From: Scenedesmus sp. ARA3
Taxonomy: Eukaryota; Chlorophyta; Chlorophyceae; Sphaeropleales; Scenedesmaceae
Direction: 5' to 3'
Length of the DNA stretch: 38,012 bases
Assembly: GCA_004335835.1 (NCBI GenBank)
Contig: RWJK01000088.1
Coordinates: forward strand, 1-38,012
Made by a program: the position numbers and the translations under genes. The notes beneath the pieces are model-generated. The model had not been told where the DNA came from and ran no database searches. It saw only the letters and a program-made list of their open reading frames with translations. Of this stretch, positions 32,601 to 38,012 are shown in pieces; the stretch's first letter is position 1; each line of letters begins with the position of its first letter.

Positions 32601-35392
32601 CATCACTTGCTGCCCACTCACTCGCTGGCGCCTCGGCCTCCAGCTCGTCACTGCCAGCCAGTGCAGCAAACCCTTCCTGCTCGTTGCTGCCCAGGTCGTC
32701 GCCAAAGGCAGAGATGTGGCTGGGCAGCTGCGAGGCTGCCGTGATGGCATCCAACACAGCAGCGCCAGCACCCTCCTCGTCAAACCGCACGCTGCGCTGC
32801 CGCCGCTGCTCCAGAAAGGGCCTGCCTGCAGCTGCATCAGGCTCACCGCTGTCTCCATCCTGCTCCTGCTGCTCGTTGCCGTCATCGCCGAATGTGGAGA
32901 TGTGGCTGGGCAAGCTCGGGAGCTGGGAGGCGTCGACAGGCTGCTGCGCTGCTTCTGCATGGGCAAAAGGAGAATCGGCAGAACACAAACGTGCGTGGTC
33001 AGATGCTGATGTGCATAGTGAGGCAATATAGACAGCAAGTGCTATAGCCATAGTAATCACCAGACCACATGCAGGCAGAAAGGACAAAAGCAGGCTACAA
33101 GCAGTGACACCACCAGCGCTTGCACCTAGACAGCTGCCACGCACATCACAGCCACACTCACCATCAGACATGTCCCAAGGGTCAGCAGGCAGGCTGGCCT
33201 CCTCAGAAGGCTGCTGCCAGGACGAGCCATCATCGCCTGCTCCTGGCTCTGCCTCCGCTGCAGCTTCTGCTGCTGCATCATCTGCACCAGCGGCGTCAAC
33301 GCGCGCTGCATGCAGCAGCTGCGCGGCTCTCTGTTGCTGCTGCTGCTCGATGGCTGCCAGCACCTCTGCGATCTGCTCGGCGTCCTGCAGGCTGTCTGCA
33401 TCGCCATCATCATCCTCGCCATCCTCGTGCTCATCCTCCAGCAGCTGTGACACGCCAGCATCACTGTCATAGCCCCTGCCGCCAGCCGCAGCGCGATACT
33501 GATCACGGGGCAGCTGGTGCTGATGGCTGTAGCTGACCGACATGCGCACCCTGTCCAGAGCCTCCTGCTCCATTGCAGAGTCAATGGGCGGCAGCCGCTG
33601 CTGCTGGCTGTGGCTGCTGTGCGCTGCCTGCTCAGAGCCCCCAGAATGCATTGCTGCGGAGGCCATCAGGTGCTGCAGCTGCAGCTCGCTCAGGTCCTCT
33701 GGGGCCAGCGCAGGTGCCTGCCCAGCACTAAAAAGCAGACAACACATTGACAGGTGCACACATGCACCAGCAAAGCAGGGTGAGGCGTCGATATACTCGA
33801 CAATTTGAGTCAAGCTCGCTCTGCACTCTGCTCGCTCTGCACTCTGCTCAACTGTTTGTGACAGAGCCACGGCCACAGCCAGATGCTGCATGTGCGACGC
33901 CAAACAGCGATTGTGCTGGCCTATGGCCACAGCTTCCAGAATTAGCTAAAGCATGTCTGCCACAAACACCATGCTACTCACATGCTGCTGGGCCAGTCGC
34001 CTGTGGACATGTCCTGCTGCCGCGTGCATGGCGTGCCTGTCGAGCTGAGTGTGCTGCCCCAGCTGCTGCGGCCATCCAGCCCACGATATGTGCGGAGGCG
34101 TGGAGGTGCAACGCGCATCTCGCTGTGCACACAGCAGCACCATTGAACAAGCAGTACAAGCTACTGAGCAGACACCCCAGCAAGCAGGAGCTTGTACGAT
34201 GCTCACCCCATCCTGCTGCGTACAAGCACCAGCCAGGTGACGCATCTATCCTGCCAGGTCACACAAGATCGCATGTGGTTCTACTACAGACACCTGCTCA
34301 CTGCTTCTGAACACCGTGCTGCAAGTGTGCTACGAGCTGTGCTGAAGACACATGCATTGTCTATGGTGCTGCCGCTGTGCTGGTTGCCTGCCTTACCTGA
34401 AGAAAGTCTGGCCCTCCATAATCTCATCTGGTGTGAGCGGCTCCTCCGCTGCCATGAACACAAAGACCTTGATCCTGAAGGTCTTGGAGGGCGTGCCTGG
34501 CCGCTCCAGGTGAGCAAAGTAGTCCTCAACCAGCTCCTGCAGGCAGCAAAGCATGTGGAAGAGGGTGTGTAACGTCACTGCATATGTATCATTGCATGTC
34601 CCTGCTGGACACCATGCCAGCTGCCAACGCACTTCCCAATGCAGCTGCTGCTGCTACTGCTGCCGCGAAATGTTGCCAGCTGTAATGCCACATCAGTTGT
34701 GCCCAGAGGATCTTGCTTTGCTTGCTGCACCTGAGATGCTGTGACACATATGTCATGGTGATTTCCCCTACAGCAGCACAGCTGCAGCAGCACTGCCGTA
34801 CCTGCAGATCTGCATCATCCTGCACTGATATGAGGGTCTCCGGGTCCAGATCCTCTCCAGGAGCTGCATACTTGACGCTGACTGCTGTCTTGAACTTTTC
34901 GGACAGCTTGAACATGAAGTCAGCATACTTGACCCCATACCCAATGCTCTCGTTGAAGTACTCCGCACCCACAAACTTCCAGGCCTGCTGGTTGGGCGTC
35001 TGTAAACACGATGCATACAAAAGGAAGGTGGCGGTCAGCGTGCTGGTGATCGCTGATGATGCCTGGTCGGTGCAGGGGGCCAAGGCCAAGGCGTGGGTGA
35101 CAACGCGCGCGACAGCATACCTAACTGCCAAGGGAGCCCCGCACCAGACCGTACTTGCATTCATGGATATCAACACCAAGCCACTGCCTCTCCAAGACAC
35201 GCATTGCTCTGTCTGCCTGATTGCTACTGCACACAGCCGACGGCCAAGACTTGCGTGTTTGGCCGCTGACTATGCTCCCACCTGCTCAAATCGGCCATTG
35301 AAGCAAAGCCTAAGCTTGACCCTGCCCGAGCTGTCCTCTAAACAGGAACTGCTCGAAGGCAGGCTTGCGACGCTGGTGATGCACGCAGACAT
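29609..35392 (-). CDS. PB1-domain Raf-like protein kinase, 9 exons
   Basis: Exons 35392-35282, 34999-34802, 34536-34397, 33727-33162, 32954-32622, 32394-32081, 31811-31633, 31348-30724 and 30493-29609 phase perfectly into 1116 aa. PB1 domain, residues about 24-140: VKLRLCFNGRF, AWKFVGAEYFNES, KYAAPGEDLDPETLISVQDD. A disordered acidic/Ser middle contains PSHISTFGDD and PSHISAFGDD, a repeated short motif. Kinase domain about 521-880: GEGAFGEV, VAVKWLK, REAALLADLNHPN, HFDLKPDN in place of HRD, DFGLSK, GTLPYMAPE, DVWSLGVVMWEM, RPSMRELA. The HFDLK loop and N-terminal PB1 match plant PB1 Raf-like kinases (B-group Raf, stress signalling), so Ser/Thr kinase activity in a stress cascade is inferred. 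A Gly/Ser/Ala insertion lengthens the 646-763 stretch between HFD and DFG. The C-terminus is polyGln/polyAla. Confidence 0.92.
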
Positions 35393-36108
35393 GGCTGAAG
35401 GATTCAAATGTACAGCAGAATCTCGATATTCATTTCGCTGCGAGGCCAGCCAGCAAGCTGGCTCTCCCACAAGGGGGCAGCATCAGCAAGCGTTTGCCTG
35501 GCTGCTCGGCAAGATTTTGCGTTGACTGCTGTATGAAACAAAGGAGTGAGGTTGGTAAATACCGTAGCTCTCGCATCAGCGCAACTTGTGCAGACTGAGG
35601 TGCACTGGGTTGTCCCCACAGCAGAACCCTTTGAATATAGCATTGGAACGCCCCAAGGTGGCACCATTAGCCTGCACAACTCCAAGACGTTGTTCTTGAT
35701 TGTTTAGTACTTTGATCTTTGAAACTGAGTAGGCCAAACCTGACATTGCATCACTGAGAGGCTTCTGGAGCACCGCGTGTGACACCGCACAGGAAGACTT
35801 GCAATCGCTGACAACTATATAAACGTACTTCCTTCTGCTCGACGATCAACGGTGCACTCCCACGTCTGCAAGGGGAAGGTTCCAGGTCCCATCCTGCAGG
35901 CAGTACGCACTAGGATTGCAGGCTAGCACGGTTGGCTGCGATTGCACCCTGTGGGAGGCTGTGAAGTTGTTTAGTTCCATCCAGGCAGCTCATCGACTGC
36001 TAGGCTAGCCGGGACCAGGCCGCACAGCAAGCAGCAGGCAGCCTGCTGCTGGGGAGGAGGTAGCAGCTTGCAGCTGAAGCAGCACAGCAGGCAGCAGCAG
36101 TTGCTAAG
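35393..36108. promoter_or_regulatory. Shared upstream region, kinase and DnaJ
   Basis: 716 bp between divergent starts. TATATAAA at 35816-35823 faces the DnaJ gene, about 290 bp ahead of its ATG. GAAGGTTC at 35875-35882 has the two-pentamer core of a heat-shock element, which would suit an Hsp40 gene, but it lies after the TATA box and the third pentamer is imperfect. No TATA box is evident for the kinase. Confidence 0.45.
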
Positions 36109-37292
36109 ATGGGCAAGGACTACTACAATATCCTCGGTGTTGCCAAGGGCGCTGATGATGCGGAGCTGAAGAAGGGTGCGCCACAGCCTGTCCCTGCGCA
36201 TGCATGCGTGGTGTGGCAGCCTGCAGCCTGTGCCTGCCATCAGCCATGCAAGTCAATGCAAAGCACTGATCAATGGGCTCATGTGCCAACCACGGCTGCT
36301 ACTGCCTTGCTGCTGTGCAGCCTACCGCAAGCTAGCAATGAAATGGCACCCGGTGAGTGCCAGCCGGTAAATGTTTCAGTGTGGCTACAGCTGGCTAGCT
36401 GCTAATCAGCCCTGACAACCCTTGTCTGTAAGACATTCCTGCCAGACGTGCATGAATGGATGGCCACAAACTGCTTGCAGGGCGCATGCATGCGTATGCT
36501 GCTGTGTTTCCTGCATGGTTTGAGTTTTCAGCGGCTCTGCATGACAGCTTCCTTTGCATCAGCACCAGTCCATCTGGGCGGGTCAGCAGCAGCAGGCTGT
36601 GAGGGGCCAACGCTGCCAAGATGCATAGCTGCCCAGCCTGTTACAAGTCAGCAGCTGACGCTGCTGTTGCTGTTGCACTGCTTTTGCAGGACAAGAACCC
36701 AGACAACAGGGCAACTGCAGAAGCAAAGTTCAAGGACGTATCAGAAGCATATGAGGTGCGTAGCACCACGCGCATTCTCAATGCGCCGTCCTTTGCAGCA
36801 ACTGGCAGGTTGATCCGTCTACTGTGCATGCCTGGTAATCGCAGCGCCTCATTGCAGCGTCAAGCACTATGACTCTTGCTGCCTGAAAATATTAATGGTG
36901 CAGCTGTGCTGCGCACAGCAGGTGCTGTTGGACCCTGTGAGGCGCATTCCTGCGCTATCTCACATGTTTCTGGTGTACGTCACCATTGGCCGCGCCCCTC
37001 TTTGTATGTATGTGACCCAACTGCCCTGCAACAGGTACTGTCAGACCCTGAGAAGTGCTTGCTTACGCGTACTCAAGTGTCTTTCTGCTGTGTATGTCAT
37101 TTTTCTACTGTGTTGTTCCCCAACCGCGCTGCAACAGGTGCTGTCAGACCCTGAGAAGCGCCAGGTGTATGATGCATATGGCGAGGAGGGGCTGAAGGCT
37201 GGTGGGGGCCCAGGTGGCCCCGCAGGTGCTGGCGCGCACCACTTCAACTTCCGCAGCGCAGACGACATCTTCAAGGACGTGAGTAATGTTGC

Positions 37293-37329
<37 letters not shown>

Positions 37330-38012
37330 CGCTGACGACATTTTCAAGGACGTCAGCTGTGCTGTGCAGCAGCAGCAGCAGCAGCAGCAGCAGGGGCAGC
37401 GGCAGCGGCAACGGCAGCAGCAGCGGCAGCAGCAGCAGTGGTGTTGTGTCGATTGTTGTGGCTGCAAGTCAGCAAGTGTGGCGTGGTCAGCGCTGTGTCT
37501 ATGTTGCAGCGAGAGGCTGCGAAGCACATGCGGCTGCGCACTGCGTAAAAGGGGGAAAATGCATGGCGATGTGACCATTGGTGGTTATGAGCTCTGTATT
37601 GCCCGCGCTGCATGGACGCAAAGCATACACTGCGGTTGTGTCTCTTCTACACCGCTGACAGCTCCTCACACGCTGCTGCATGCTGCTGCTGCTTCACACC
37701 CACTATGCAGCGCCTTGCTCCTTCTTCTGCTGCAGTTCTTTGGAGGTGGCGGCATGGGTGGCGGGGACCCCTTTGCAGGCCTCTTTAGGGGCATGGGCGG
37801 CATGGGAGGGGGCCCTTTTGGAGGCATGGGAGGGATTGGGGGCAAAGCTGTTGCATGCATTGCAAGCACACATACGCTGCTGACAGTTTCGCACGCGCCC
37901 TGGTTCCTGCCTTTGCTGCCTCCTTCATCTGCTGCAGTTCTTTGGAGGTGGCGGCATGGGCGGCGGGGACCCCTTTGCAGGCCTCTTTGGGGGCATGGGC
38001 GGCATGGGAGGG
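36109..38012 (+). CDS. DnaJ / Hsp40 co-chaperone (class II), 5' part
   Basis: Exons 36109-36175, 36321-36352, 36690-36755 and 37138-37278 phase into the N-terminal 102 residues; the next exon reaches the window edge, so the gene is truncated. The start MGKDYYNILGVAKGADDAELKK is a typical J domain. HPD, the Hsp70-stimulating motif, is residues 32-34 and is split by an intron after Pro. DPEKRQVYDAYGEEGLK closes helix IV, and GGGPGGPAGAGAHHFNF begins the Gly/Phe region. No zinc-finger region is seen, so a DNAJB/Sis1-like cytosolic co-chaperone is likely. The Gly/Phe exon FFGGGGMGGGDPFAG exists twice, at 37736 and 37938; which is used cannot be decided here. Confidence 0.88.
36922..37060 (+). repeat. 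Two head copies of DnaJ exon 4
   Basis: Copies after CAG acceptors at 36922 (VLLDPVRR) and 37035 (VLSDPEK) precede the real exon VLSDPEKRQVYDAY at 37138. Both break off after about 25 bp. Confidence 0.82.
37331..37351 (+). repeat. Tail copy of DnaJ exon 4
   Basis: Repeats the ADDIFKD end of exon 4 downstream of a CAG run; the donor has decayed to GTCAGC. A second CAG run follows. Confidence 0.75.
37736..38012 (+). repeat. Duplicated Gly/Phe exon of DnaJ
   Basis: Two segments, from 37736 and from 37938 to the edge, follow TGCTGCAG and are nearly identical for at least 75 bp (FFGGGGMGGGDPFAGLF). They differ at R/G after GLF. The spacing is 202 bp, including shared intron sequence. By the rule seen elsewhere the second is the likelier real exon. 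Confidence 0.85.

Overview
The window looks like nuclear DNA of a green alga, probably a chlorophycean of the Sphaeropleales/Scenedesmaceae type. The grounds are many short GT-AG introns, Ser-Pro repeats typical of algal cell-wall proteins, very abundant CAG/CTG triplets in both introns and exons, and gene families common in chlorophytes. The lineage is inferred from style; no marker gene proves it. No rRNA, tRNA, transposon or CRISPR array was found.

Layout: (1) 1-2135, + strand, 3' part of a Ser-Pro-repeat/RCC1-propeller protein. (2) 2136-5186, no convincing gene, but a 90-bp tandem array. (3) 5318-13184, - strand, a ten-exon cytochrome P450, fully phased, 604 aa. (4) 13532-16640, + strand, a seven-exon catechol-type O-methyltransferase, 251 aa. 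(5) 18600-24842, - strand, a PHD-finger protein of about 1921 aa, mostly polyGln/polyAla. (6) 25296-29084, - strand, an unrecognised membrane-like protein. (7) 29609-35392, - strand, a PB1-domain Raf-like protein kinase, 1116 aa. (8) 36109 to the window end, + strand, a class-II DnaJ (Hsp40). P450/methyltransferase and kinase/DnaJ are divergent pairs that share upstream regions. These are separate housekeeping, metabolic and signalling genes; nothing indicates one shared pathway.

The most striking signal is structural. The P450, methyltransferase, PHD and DnaJ genes are littered with truncated tandem copies of their own exon edges, here called echoes. Copies upstream of an exon keep the 3' splice site and the exon head. 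Copies downstream keep the exon tail and the 5' splice site. The intact exon is the innermost one. P450 exon 5 alone has four upstream head copies and eight downstream tail copies. Echo breakpoints often fall in (CAG/CTG)n tracts, and the same tracts often run straight into the 3' splice site as ...CTGCTGCAG. The kinase gene shows no such copies. This points to repeated triplet-linked duplication across exon-intron boundaries, giving introns many decoy splice sites.
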